Positions 1 to 12,183 of a DNA stretch of 64,000 nt are shown here, piece after piece (position 1 is the first letter of the stretch; each line of letters starts with the position of its first letter). The position numbers and the translations under genes are program-made. Under the pieces are notes generated by a model. That model had not been told where the DNA came from. It made no database searches and saw only the letters and a program-made list of their open reading frames with translations. Origin of the DNA: Desulfovibrio inopinatus DSM 10711 (GTDB lineage: Bacteria > Desulfobacterota > Desulfovibrionia > Desulfovibrionales > Desulfovibrionaceae); contig NZ_AUBP01000024.1 of assembly GCF_000429305.1 (NCBI RefSeq), positions 62,001 to 126,000 on the forward strand. The letters are read 5' to 3'.

Positions 1-2
1 GT

Positions 3-1325
3 GCTGTCGACGAACCTGTGGCGATTAACATGCTCAAGCGATTTGTTGCCGACCATGAAATGGCTTCCGGCCGTCATTTGCCGGTGCCTGTTCTTCCCGA
101 CACGGGCCGTAAGATAGCGATTGTCGGCGGCGGTCCTGCCGGCTTGTCCTGTGCATATTTTCTGCGACGTCTGGGGCACCATCCCACTATTTACGATTCC
201 ATGCCTGCCCTGGGAGGACAACTTCGATACGGTATTCCTGAATACCGTTTGCCCAAAAAAGTCCTCGATTGGGAAATTCAAGGGATTCTGAGCCTTGGCG
301 TGAATGTTGTGCTCAACACGAAGTTTGGTGTTGATTTCACGTTGGAATCCCTGCGTGAAGAAGGATTTGAAGCCTTTTTCGTTGGTATTGGCGCGTGGCA
401 GTGCGGGAACTTGCGCGCAGAGGGTGAAGATGCCGAAGGCGTCATGGGGGGCATAGAATTCCTGACGGCTCAAGCACTGGGGGAAAAGCTCGATATCGGC
501 AAAAAAGTCATTGTTGTTGGTGGTGGAAATACAGCCATTGATGCCGCACGCACCTCTGTTCGTCTTGGGGCTGACGTCACCTTGATGTATCGTCGTACTC
601 GTGCAGAAATGCCGGCAAATCCTGAAGAAATCGCCGGCGCCGAGGAAGAAGGCGTTAAGTACATGTTCCTCAGCACGCCCACGAAAGTCATAACCAATGA
701 GCAGGGTCGAGTTGCGCAGATGGAGTATTTGCGTATGGAACTCGGTGAGCCCGATGCCTCGGGGCGCCGTCGACCCGTACCGATTGAAGGGTCGGAAAGC
801 CGTATTGATGTTGATTTCATTATTCCGGCGATCGGCCAGAACCCCGATATCTCGTGTTTATATGATGATAATAATGTTTGCCATCTCGATACAACGCGTT
901 GGCAAACGATCAATGCCGATCCTGTGACGTTACAGACGGCGATTCCCGATGTCTTTACGGGCGGTGATGTCCATACTGGTCCCAATCTCGTCATTTCGGC
1001 CATTGGTGAAGGTCGGCGTGCAGCACGTTCCATACATCACTATCTGACACAGGGCGATATTCATGTCCCAGCCGATGTTCAGCGCGAACTCATTGCGCAT
1101 ACGCTGTTCAAAACGGTCGAAAACGTCGCGCCTAAAGATCGGGCCGATATGCCGCATTTGTGCCATGGAAAAGAGCGGACATGCACGTTCAATGAAGTCG
1201 AAGGTGTGCTGACCGAACAGGAGGCTCTTGCCGAAGCCACACGCTGTCTGGATTGCGGTCTCGTGTGCTACAATCGCGACGTAAATCCTGAAGTCGCTCT
1301 TGATCAGGTCCGTCGAGGGAGATGA
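3..1325 (+). CDS. GltD-like FAD/NAD(P)H oxidoreductase, 5' truncated
   Basis: The reading frame is open to the left edge (first visible residues AVDEPVAINMLKRF), so the true start lies upstream; the internal GTG at 18 is not the start. 440 residues are visible. A Rossmann FAD motif (VGGGPAGLSC, about residues 41-50) and a second NAD(P)H motif (VVGGGNTAIDAART, about 172-185) give the two-dinucleotide-domain layout of the glutamate synthase small subunit/AegA family. GGDVHTGPNLVISAIGEGR is the typical C-terminal FAD signature. Near the C terminus lie further cysteines (CLDCGLVC) that could hold part of an Fe-S centre. The missing N terminus normally carries the two [4Fe-4S] clusters of this family. 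In anaerobes such proteins transfer electrons between NAD(P)H and ferredoxin or a partner enzyme; the partner is not visible here. Confidence 0.9.
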   Translation, partial: AVDEPVAINMLKRFVADHEMASGRHLPVPVLPDTGRKIAIVGGGPAGLSCAYFLRRLGHHPTIYDSMPALGGQLRYGIPEYRLPKKVLDWEIQGILSLGVNVVLNTKFGVDFTLESLREEGFEAFFVGIGAWQCGNLRAEGEDAEGVMGGIEFLTAQALGEKLDIGKKVIVVGGGNTAIDAARTSVRLGADVTLMYRRTRAEMPANPEEIAGAEEEGVKYMFLSTPTKVITNEQGRVAQMEYLRMELGEPDASGRRRPVPIEGSESRIDVDFIIPAIGQNPDISCLYDDNNVCHLDTTRWQTINADPVTLQTAIPDVFTGGDVHTGPNLVISAIGEGRRAARSIHHYLTQGDIHVPADVQRELIAHTLFKTVENVAPKDRADMPHLCHGKERTCTFNEVEGVLTEQEALAEATRCLDCGLVCYNRDVNPEVALDQVRRGR

Positions 1326-1335
1326 GCGAAACCTC

Positions 1336-1376
1336 TCGGGGTTCCGACACGTGAACAAGTGCGTCGAGAACCCCGA
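1336..1376 (+). terminator. Hairpin after the oxidoreductase gene
   Basis: A 9-bp perfect inverted repeat, TCGGGGTTC at 1336-1344 and GAACCCCGA at 1368-1376, extends inward by four more pairs (CGAC/GTCG) past a one-base bulge. It begins 11 bases after the stop codon. No T-run follows, so it may be a weak or Rho-assisted terminator or an mRNA-stabilising 3' hairpin. Confidence 0.45.
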
Positions 1377-5676
<4,300 letters not shown>

Positions 5677-5715
5677 TGATCATGCTTTGTGATTTCATGA
5701 AATAACGAATCGACA

Positions 5716-5749
5716 GGGGTACCGTGTTGTTTAGCGGTACCCCTTTTTT
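5716..5749 (+). terminator. Intrinsic terminator of the pyruvate oxidoreductase gene
   Basis: Perfect 8-bp stem GGGGTACC (5716-5723) and GGTACCCC (5736-5743), a 12-base loop, then six T residues. It lies 40 bases after the stop codon. Confidence 0.92.
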
Positions 5750-5849
5750 ACTTTCTGGGACGAGAGAGAACCAAAAGGATGAGAAGGAAGGTGCGACGGC
5801 TTTTTTTTCGATAGCGATCCTTCCATGTATGCCAGTGACAGGAGGAGTC

Positions 5850-7670
5850 ATGTTACGACGGTTCACGATCGGTGTGCGAATTTCATTTATGTTAAGCATA
5901 ATGGCCCTGTTTCTGATCGGAATTGTATTCGGGTTTCTCAAGCATGAATATAATATGAGAGACCTCAGCATCGAAACGATGCAAACAAAACTGCTGGCGG
6001 CTCAAAAAGAAAAAATTCAAGTTGCAGTCCATGTGTTGGCAGAAGCCATCAGCCAGGATTTTCGCACTGTTACCGATCCGCAGAAGCAGGCTGCACTTTT
6101 GCGGGACACGCTTTCTTCTCTTCGCTTCGAGGACGATCAGTCCGGATATTTCTTTATATATGATACTTCAGGGATAAACATTGCGCATCCACTCAAACCG
6201 GAATTTGAGGGACAAAACCGTATTGATGTTGTGGATAAAAAAGGGAAGACGTACATCCGGGAACTTGCAGACAAAGCCAAGTCTGGAGGCGGTTTTGTGG
6301 AATATTATTTTTCCAAGCCCGGAGAGGATGGCCTGAAATCCAAACTTGCTTACGCTGAACTGATACCTGGCACAAAATATTGGATCTGTACCGCCTTTTA
6401 CTATGATAATCTTGAGCGCGATAAAAATGAACTTGCAGAAAAAATGGATAGGTTGGTCTCAAGCAATACATCAACCATGTTGATAGTTATTGCTGCAATC
6501 TTTTTTCTTGTTATCCTTCCTATCAGTATTGCAATTGTTCGATCCATTATCAAACCATTGGAAATAGCGACAGATGCTGCGCAGCAGATTGCAGACGGTA
6601 ACCTTGATGTAGACTTGGATGAACGCGGGAACGACCGGGCTGCCAAGCTGCAACGAGCTCTGAATACGATGGCGAGAACCCTACTCTCCAATATGGAAGA
6701 AATCGCTATTAAAACGCAAGAGACGCTGGAAAAGGCCAAAGCTGCAGACGAGGCCAAGTGTTACGCAGAAAAATCCATGTTAGAAGCGCAGGTCGCGCGG
6801 AAGGATGGGATGATCCAGGCGGCGGATCGTCTTGAATCTATTGTTGGTTTTTTGGCTGAGGCATCGAGTGAATTGTCCAACCAAGCCAATGAAACACGAT
6901 CCGGAGCTGAGACACAACAACAGCGCATTCAATCCACTGCCGAATCCATGGAGTACATGAACGCGTCGGTGCTCGACGTTGCACAAAATGCTGATGAAGC
7001 AAGTATCATGGCCAACAATGCCAGAGAAACCGCCCAGAAAGGTGCCGATGTTGTGCGACAATCCATTGAGGCTATGAACGCAACGCAAAAGCGTGCAATG
7101 GCGCTACGAGAAAATATGACACAACTTGATGGTCAGGCGCAATCCATCGGCAACATTATGGATGTCATCAATGATATTGCCGATCAGACCAACCTCCTTG
7201 CGTTAAATGCAGCAATTGAAGCTGCACGAGCGGGAGAGGCCGGTCGTGGATTTGCCGTCGTGGCCGACGAAGTCCGTAAACTTGCCGAAAAAACTATGGG
7301 AGCCACCAAAGAAGTTGGGCAATCCATAGGCACTATTCAACGCTTGGCCGCAGATAATATGACATCAATGGAACAAGCGGCTGTAGATATTGACAAAGCC
7401 GTGAATTTGTCGAGTGAATCAGGCGAAGTGTTGAAGGAAATTGTTGCTGGAGCAGAGTCCTCAGCCAGTCAAATCGCCGTCATTGCCACAGCCGCCGAGG
7501 AACAATCGACAACAGCCGAAAAAATTAGCCGCGCCGTAGACGAAATCAATCTCATCTCTTCTGAGATTGCTCAAGGCGCCACGGATTCTTCTTTGGCCTT
7601 GTCTGAGTTAGCGAGTCAATTGAATGACTTAAGCGGCATTATTGAAGAGCTGAAAACTGAAACCTCATAA
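5850..7670 (+). CDS. Methyl-accepting chemotaxis protein with sCache sensor
   Basis: 606 residues from the ATG at 5850, chosen because GGAGGAG sits just upstream and the first transmembrane helix then starts near residue 8. Layout: TM1 about 8-29; a periplasmic single-Cache domain about 40-190 with the sCache_2 hallmarks [25 protein letters not shown] and [15 protein letters not shown]2 about 206-230; HAMP about 230-283; then a signalling coiled coil with the conserved hairpin tip ([20 protein letters not shown], starting near residue 444). It would sense a small extracellular ligand and control a CheA/CheW array. The frame continues upstream through the terminator to 5724, but that extension is not plausible. 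No che genes lie beside it, so it is an orphan receptor. Confidence 0.95.
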   Translation: MLRRFTIGVRISFMLSIMALFLIGIVFGFLKHEYNMRDLSIETMQTKLLAAQKEKIQVAVHVLAEAISQDFRTVTDPQKQAALLRDTLSSLRFEDDQSGYFFIYDTSGINIAHPLKPEFEGQNRIDVVDKKGKTYIRELADKAKSGGGFVEYYFSKPGEDGLKSKLAYAELIPGTKYWICTAFYYDNLERDKNELAEKMDRLVSSNTSTMLIVIAAIFFLVILPISIAIVRSIIKPLEIATDAAQQIADGNLDVDLDERGNDRAAKLQRALNTMARTLLSNMEEIAIKTQETLEKAKAADEAKCYAEKSMLEAQVARKDGMIQAADRLESIVGFLAEASSELSNQANETRSGAETQQQRIQSTAESMEYMNASVLDVAQNADEASIMANNARETAQKGADVVRQSIEAMNATQKRAMALRENMTQLDGQAQSIGNIMDVINDIADQTNLLALNAAIEAARAGEAGRGFAVVADEVRKLAEKTMGATKEVGQSIGTIQRLAADNMTSMEQAAVDIDKAVNLSSESGEVLKEIVAGAESSASQIAVIATAAEEQSTTAEKISRAVDEINLISSEIAQGATDSSLALSELASQLNDLSGIIEELKTETS

Positions 7671-7702
7671 AAAACACGTCTTCGTAGGATGGTATTTGTG
7701 CA

Positions 7703-7777
7703 TGCGTTCCGGTTCCACCTCATCGTTGTCTTCGTTTGCATTTAATGTTTCGATGATGAGGTGGAGAGGAACACGCA
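7703..7777 (+). other. Large imperfect hairpin between the chemoreceptor and ABC-F genes
   Basis: CCACCTCATC (7715-7724) pairs perfectly with GATGAGGTGG (7755-7764), plus one more T-A pair. Outside these, TGCGTTCC (7703-7710) pairs with GGAA (7768-7771) and CGCA (7774-7777) across small bulges. The loop is about 30 bases. No T-run follows, so it could be a 3' structure of the chemoreceptor mRNA or a leader structure of the ABC-F mRNA. Confidence 0.5.
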
Positions 7778-7826
7778 TTTCCGCTTTTGACGGAGCGGCA
7801 GGGAAGCTGATACAGGGCTTTGCATC

Positions 7827-9647
7827 ATGATAACGCTTATTTCCCTGCAAAATGTATCGATCACGTTTGCCGCACATCCTTTGTTTACGGATTTGTCTTT
7901 AGGAATAGGAAAACAGGAGCGAGTCGGTCTTATTGGAGCCAACGGCTCAGGGAAGTCCACATTGCTTGGAATTCTCGCTGGTCATATCCTTCCCGACACG
8001 GGAGAACGGTTTGTCTTACGCCAGGCACGACTTGCCTATCTTGCGCAAGAAGATGAACTTGACCCGACGAAAACCGTTGAAGAGATTGTTGCCGAGCCGC
8101 TTCATAACGAGCATGTTCCAGCGGAAGAACTCTATACTCGTGTTGGTATCGCTCTCGGCAAGGCCGGATTTATGGATCGAACACAACATGTCGATCAATT
8201 ATCCGGAGGATGGCGCAAGCGACTTGCTTTAGCTCGCGAGCTTGTCAAAGGACCCGATATTCTCCTGTTGGACGAACCGACCAACCATCTTGACCTTGAA
8301 TCGATCTTGTGGCTGGAAGAACTCCTTCTCTCGCTTGATTGCGGGTATGTTGTGATTAGCCATGACCGTTCATTCCTTGAAAATGTCACGACACGAACTA
8401 TTGAATTAGGTCGAGGATACGCCGATGGATATTTAAGCGTCGACGCCTCGTACAGTCGGTTTCTGGAAAAACGGGAAGAGTACCGTCAGGGTATGGTGGG
8501 GTATGAGCAGACCCTGGCGAACAAAGTACGACGTGAGATTGAATGGTTGCGGCGTGGTCCCAAAGCCCGTTCAACCAAAGCCAAGTATCGCAAGGATGAA
8601 GCCGGGCGATTGCAGGAAGAGCTTGCCCGAACTCGCCGGTTGACGGCCGATACCGGGAAAGCCGGCATCGACTTTACGGCAACAGATCGCAAGACGAAAC
8701 GCCTTGTTGTTGCTGAAGACATTTCCAAAACACTCGGTGGAAAGACGTTGTTCAACGGTCTCGACGTCGTTCTGTCTCCGGGAAGTCGTCTCGGACTGGT
8801 AGGTTTGAATGGCAGTGGAAAAACGACGTTGTTGCGTACGTTGGCCCGAGAGATAGAGCCCGATACGGGAACGGTGTCGTTTGCACCCAATGTGCAGACG
8901 GTTGTTTTCGATCAAAATCGTGAACAGCTCGATACGACCGTCAGCCTCAAACAGGCATTGTCGCCACATGGAGATTCCGTCATTTACCGTGATCGGCCAT
9001 TGCATGTGGTGAGCTGGGCCAAACGATTTTTGTTCAAACCGGAACAACTTCCTTTACCTGTTGCCGAGTTGTCTGGTGGAGAGCAAGCGCGGGTTCTTAT
9101 TGCTCGCCTTATGTTGCAGCCAGCGGATATTTTATTTCTCGATGAACCGACCAACAATCTTGATATCGAAACGCTGGAAGTCCTTGAAGAGAGTCTTGTC
9201 GAATTCTCCGGATCGATCGTTCTGATCAGCCACGACCGGTATTTTCTCGATCGCGTATCAACTCAATTGCTTGGACTGGATGGACATGGCAATGCTATCT
9301 GGTACGCCGATTACGACCAATGGGACGATGAACGCAAAGCCCGGGCAAAGGTCAAAACAAAAGTCAAAACCGGTAACACAGAATCAAAGCCGGCCAAGGC
9401 CAAGCCCAAAAAACTGAGCTATAAAGAACAGCGTGAACTTGATGGCATGGAAGACGCGATTTTTGAAGCGGAATCCGAATTGGAAACAGTGACTGCACAG
9501 TTACATGATCCTGCTATTGCGTGTGATGCTGAGAAGTTGCCCGAGATTGTTGCCCAACATGAACGCGCTCAAGCCGAAGTAGACCGACTCTATGCACGGT
9601 GGGAAGAATTGGAGGCGAAACGCCTGGAACTTGCTGGAGAAGGGTGA
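7827..9647 (+). CDS. uup: ABC-F family ATPase, Uup-like
   Basis: 606 residues with two ATP-binding cassettes and no membrane segments, the hallmark of ABC-F proteins that act on the ribosome or on nucleic acid. Cassette 1 has Walker A GANGSGKST (about 37-45), signature LSGGWRKRLALAREL and Walker B DILLLDEPTNHLD. Cassette 2 has GLNGSGKTT (about 327), LSGGEQARVLIARL and DILFLDEPTNNLD. The linker contains the charged RREIEWLRRGPKAR segment. A lysine-rich stretch followed by a ~75-residue coiled coil forms the C terminus. That tail distinguishes Uup from EttA and YbiT. Uup is linked to ribosome and branched-DNA metabolism. The start ATG has only a weak purine-rich site. Confidence 0.92.
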   Translation: MITLISLQNVSITFAAHPLFTDLSLGIGKQERVGLIGANGSGKSTLLGILAGHILPDTGERFVLRQARLAYLAQEDELDPTKTVEEIVAEPLHNEHVPAEELYTRVGIALGKAGFMDRTQHVDQLSGGWRKRLALARELVKGPDILLLDEPTNHLDLESILWLEELLLSLDCGYVVISHDRSFLENVTTRTIELGRGYADGYLSVDASYSRFLEKREEYRQGMVGYEQTLANKVRREIEWLRRGPKARSTKAKYRKDEAGRLQEELARTRRLTADTGKAGIDFTATDRKTKRLVVAEDISKTLGGKTLFNGLDVVLSPGSRLGLVGLNGSGKTTLLRTLAREIEPDTGTVSFAPNVQTVVFDQNREQLDTTVSLKQALSPHGDSVIYRDRPLHVVSWAKRFLFKPEQLPLPVAELSGGEQARVLIARLMLQPADILFLDEPTNNLDIETLEVLEESLVEFSGSIVLISHDRYFLDRVSTQLLGLDGHGNAIWYADYDQWDDERKARAKVKTKVKTGNTESKPAKAKPKKLSYKEQRELDGMEDAIFEAESELETVTAQLHDPAIACDAEKLPEIVAQHERAQAEVDRLYARWEELEAKRLELAGEG

Positions 9648-9682
9648 GTTCAAAAAAACAATTGCAAGGTCTGGAAGCGTAA

Positions 9683-9712
9683 CGCCGGGGATGAAATTCC
9701 CCGGCGTTTTTT
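9683..9712 (+). terminator. Intrinsic terminator after the ABC-F gene
   Basis: Stem CGCCGGGG (9683-9690) and CCCCGGCG (9699-9706) with an 8-base loop, followed by six T residues. It separates the ABC-F gene from the convergent membrane-protein gene. Confidence 0.92.
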
Positions 9713-9738
9713 ATGAGGATATCTCGATAGAATGACTT

Positions 9739-12057
9739 TTATGGTGCCGCCAGAGGCGTCGGCTCCTGGCTGACAAATGCTTTGATTGTGAGTTGTTCCA
9801 ATGCAAAGGCGAACCCCGCCGGAGAGGGTGTGTCGGCCTCCAGGATAAACGTGTTCTCTCCGGGGTGCACAGGAAGGGAGAACGTCACATCGCGTTTTTC
9901 CGGAATCTCAAACGTCAAGGCTTCTCCCTGGGGAGGGATCACACGCAAGGGAGTCGTCGTTTTTTCTCCCCAGGCCGGTCCTTTCCATATGACGCTGGAC
10001 AGTGTGGCAAATCCGGTTGAGCCGCTGAGAATAGTGAGAGACGTACGCCCTGATTGGATCCACAATAAACCGGGTCGATTATTCCCAAACAGTACCTGAC
10101 CGGAGAAGAAGTCAAAAGAAAGTGTGCACAATTGAGCACGTTGATCCGGTGGCAGACGAAGGAGACCGAAATTGCCGGCACGAGCAACGACAAAATCAGA
10201 TACCGACTGTGGATCAGTGATCCGTGACAGGTCAATAAGGGTAAAGTCAACGGGCAGGACATCAGGGTTACTGTCCAATCGTGATAACGTCACCGGCGTG
10301 GATTGAGAAGATATGGCAAGAATCAGATAATTTTGCGTCCACGGGTCCAAAGTTGAAACCGCAACACGCGGGCGGCGATCAAGGTGTTGATGGGCCTGCT
10401 TGAGGGCGAGATGAATGGGAGCAAGGTCAAACGGTTGTTTTCTGTATAAGGCATGATGGTTGGGGGAATGCTCCAGTTCTGTTCCTAACCCGGCATTGAC
10501 GGGCCGCAGGAGTCCAGGGAGCAAACAGATGACGAGCCAGCCGGCGACGAGAAGCGCGTTGATATCAATGAATTTCGATTGGAAATTGTCATGCATGCGG
10601 CTGGCGACGAGCGCTGTCGGAGTCAGGATGCAAAATGGCGCAATATAGGTCAACGCTTTAGCCGCTGGCCAGGGGTGGTCGAGCAGGTACAGAGCAACGG
10701 CACACAGCAATCCGCCTGCCGACATGCAGATCAGAAACAGGGTGGCGGGGTTCTCTTTCCGGTATGTTGTGTCCTTCAAAAAAAGTCCGGTTAAGACCAT
10801 GCTGAACAACGAGAGAACAAAGGAAAAGATGAAAAGAGAGTATCGAATAAGGTTACGTAAAATAAATCCGACTGACTCCGGTGGTTCAAGCGCTGCAACG
10901 CCCCAGAGCGAAGAGATAAGCCGCGTATTGAGGAAGTTGAAGTAAAAAGTGAACCAGGGTGTTGTGGCCGTGGCTTTTGTTGTCGCCAACGAATTGGTTG
11001 CTTGTGTGGTGAAGAATCGCCAAAAGTAGTCGATTCGGGGAAGAAACAGGACAAGCATGGTAAGAAGGCTGACTCCATGCATGGAGAATTGCCGTAAGGT
11101 CATGTCTTTAGCGGCAAGACGGAACACAACATAGAGGAGCACCCCGGAGAGAAGGATAGGGGTCATTTCCATATAGGTGAAGATAATCGCTGCCATCAAG
11201 AAGCCCAGAAGCCCTCGCGCAGGGTGAAAAACCGTCCGCGGTCGTGTTTCCAGGCGGATAAACAGGCAGGCTGCCGTTAAAACAAGAGGCAGCGCATTCA
11301 GGTGAGACATAGCCTGGATATCGAGCACCAACTGTCCCCAAAATCCGACGCAAACGACAAGAGCACTCACGGTGGCGGCGAGCGGAGGAACGCGACTTGA
11401 TCGCGCGATGAGGTAGGCGGGGCCAAATGACGATAACAAGAGAAGCAATCCTAAAAATGGCTCGAATTCTACCTGCGAAATGTCGGTCAACTGCGAGAAA
11501 ACCGCCAAAAGCATAGATGTCGTCCATCGAATGTTAAGCATGTTCACGGCTTGTGGATACAGTGGATGCATGGCTTCGATGGTGTTCATGTCGAGACGGA
11601 ATGCGAGATGGTACGGTTCATTCCCCAGGTATTGACCGAGTGTGGCGTAAATGAGGGTGTCGTCTCCGTTTCCGCGAAAGGCTATAAAGTCGGGCCCGCC
11701 GATAAGGGGCGGAGCAAAGAGCAACACGATGACGGTTATTGCGCCCAAAAAGTAGGCGCGATGAATGCCTTTGCCACGCCTTCCGTTCATCAAATCAGAG
11801 CGAAATCGCCATAGGGCCAAAATCACGCCGAGGCTTGCCGCAATGGCCGAAAACGGACCGGCCCAAACATGGACCGGGACATCGGATACAATGAAGTAGG
11901 TGCCGCAACAGGCAAAAAGCGCCAACCCCACCGCGGGAGATAAGCACAATCCGGCTTCGTATCGATCCGTATTGTCCAGGCACCATAGTACCGGACCAAT
12001 CCCCATGGCGGTGAGCAGTGCGAAGCACCACAGGGCGCCAACACAAGAAGTTAGCAT
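9739..12057 (-). CDS. Large polytopic membrane protein, possible GT-C-type
   Basis: About 770 residues. The first ~520 form roughly a dozen hydrophobic helices; the last ~250 are soluble and beta-rich and probably lie outside the cytoplasm. I do not recognise a precise family. The arrangement of many helices with an extracytoplasmic loop (FRGNGDDTLIYATLGQYLGN) after the first few, followed by a C-terminal sugar-binding-like domain, recalls GT-C fold glycosyltransferases and O-antigen-related membrane proteins, but no catalytic motif is firmly identified. The ATG at 12057 has GGAG nine bases upstream; an in-frame GTG at 12072 is the alternative. It lies 127 bases downstream of a similar protein on the same strand and is probably cotranscribed with it. 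Confidence 0.75.
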   Translation of the reverse strand: MLTSCVGALWCFALLTAMGIGPVLWCLDNTDRYEAGLCLSPAVGLALFACCGTYFIVSDVPVHVWAGPFSAIAASLGVILALWRFRSDLMNGRRGKGIHRAYFLGAITVIVLLFAPPLIGGPDFIAFRGNGDDTLIYATLGQYLGNEPYHLAFRLDMNTIEAMHPLYPQAVNMLNIRWTTSMLLAVFSQLTDISQVEFEPFLGLLLLLSSFGPAYLIARSSRVPPLAATVSALVVCVGFWGQLVLDIQAMSHLNALPLVLTAACLFIRLETRPRTVFHPARGLLGFLMAAIIFTYMEMTPILLSGVLLYVVFRLAAKDMTLRQFSMHGVSLLTMLVLFLPRIDYFWRFFTTQATNSLATTKATATTPWFTFYFNFLNTRLISSLWGVAALEPPESVGFILRNLIRYSLFIFSFVLSLFSMVLTGLFLKDTTYRKENPATLFLICMSAGGLLCAVALYLLDHPWPAAKALTYIAPFCILTPTALVASRMHDNFQSKFIDINALLVAGWLVICLLPGLLRPVNAGLGTELEHSPNHHALYRKQPFDLAPIHLALKQAHQHLDRRPRVAVSTLDPWTQNYLILAISSQSTPVTLSRLDSNPDVLPVDFTLIDLSRITDPQSVSDFVVARAGNFGLLRLPPDQRAQLCTLSFDFFSGQVLFGNNRPGLLWIQSGRTSLTILSGSTGFATLSSVIWKGPAWGEKTTTPLRVIPPQGEALTFEIPEKRDVTFSLPVHPGENTFILEADTPSPAGFAFALEQLTIKAFVSQEPTPLAAP

Positions 12058-12183
12058 GTCGGTGAACTCCACGTCATTAAGACCTTAAGCGCTATGGTGA
12101 ACACAATATGTCGTCGCGGAGCATTGGAGAACGGCAAATGTGATTGTGCCATTGTGTGTTGATACATAGAAAAATACGAAGTC

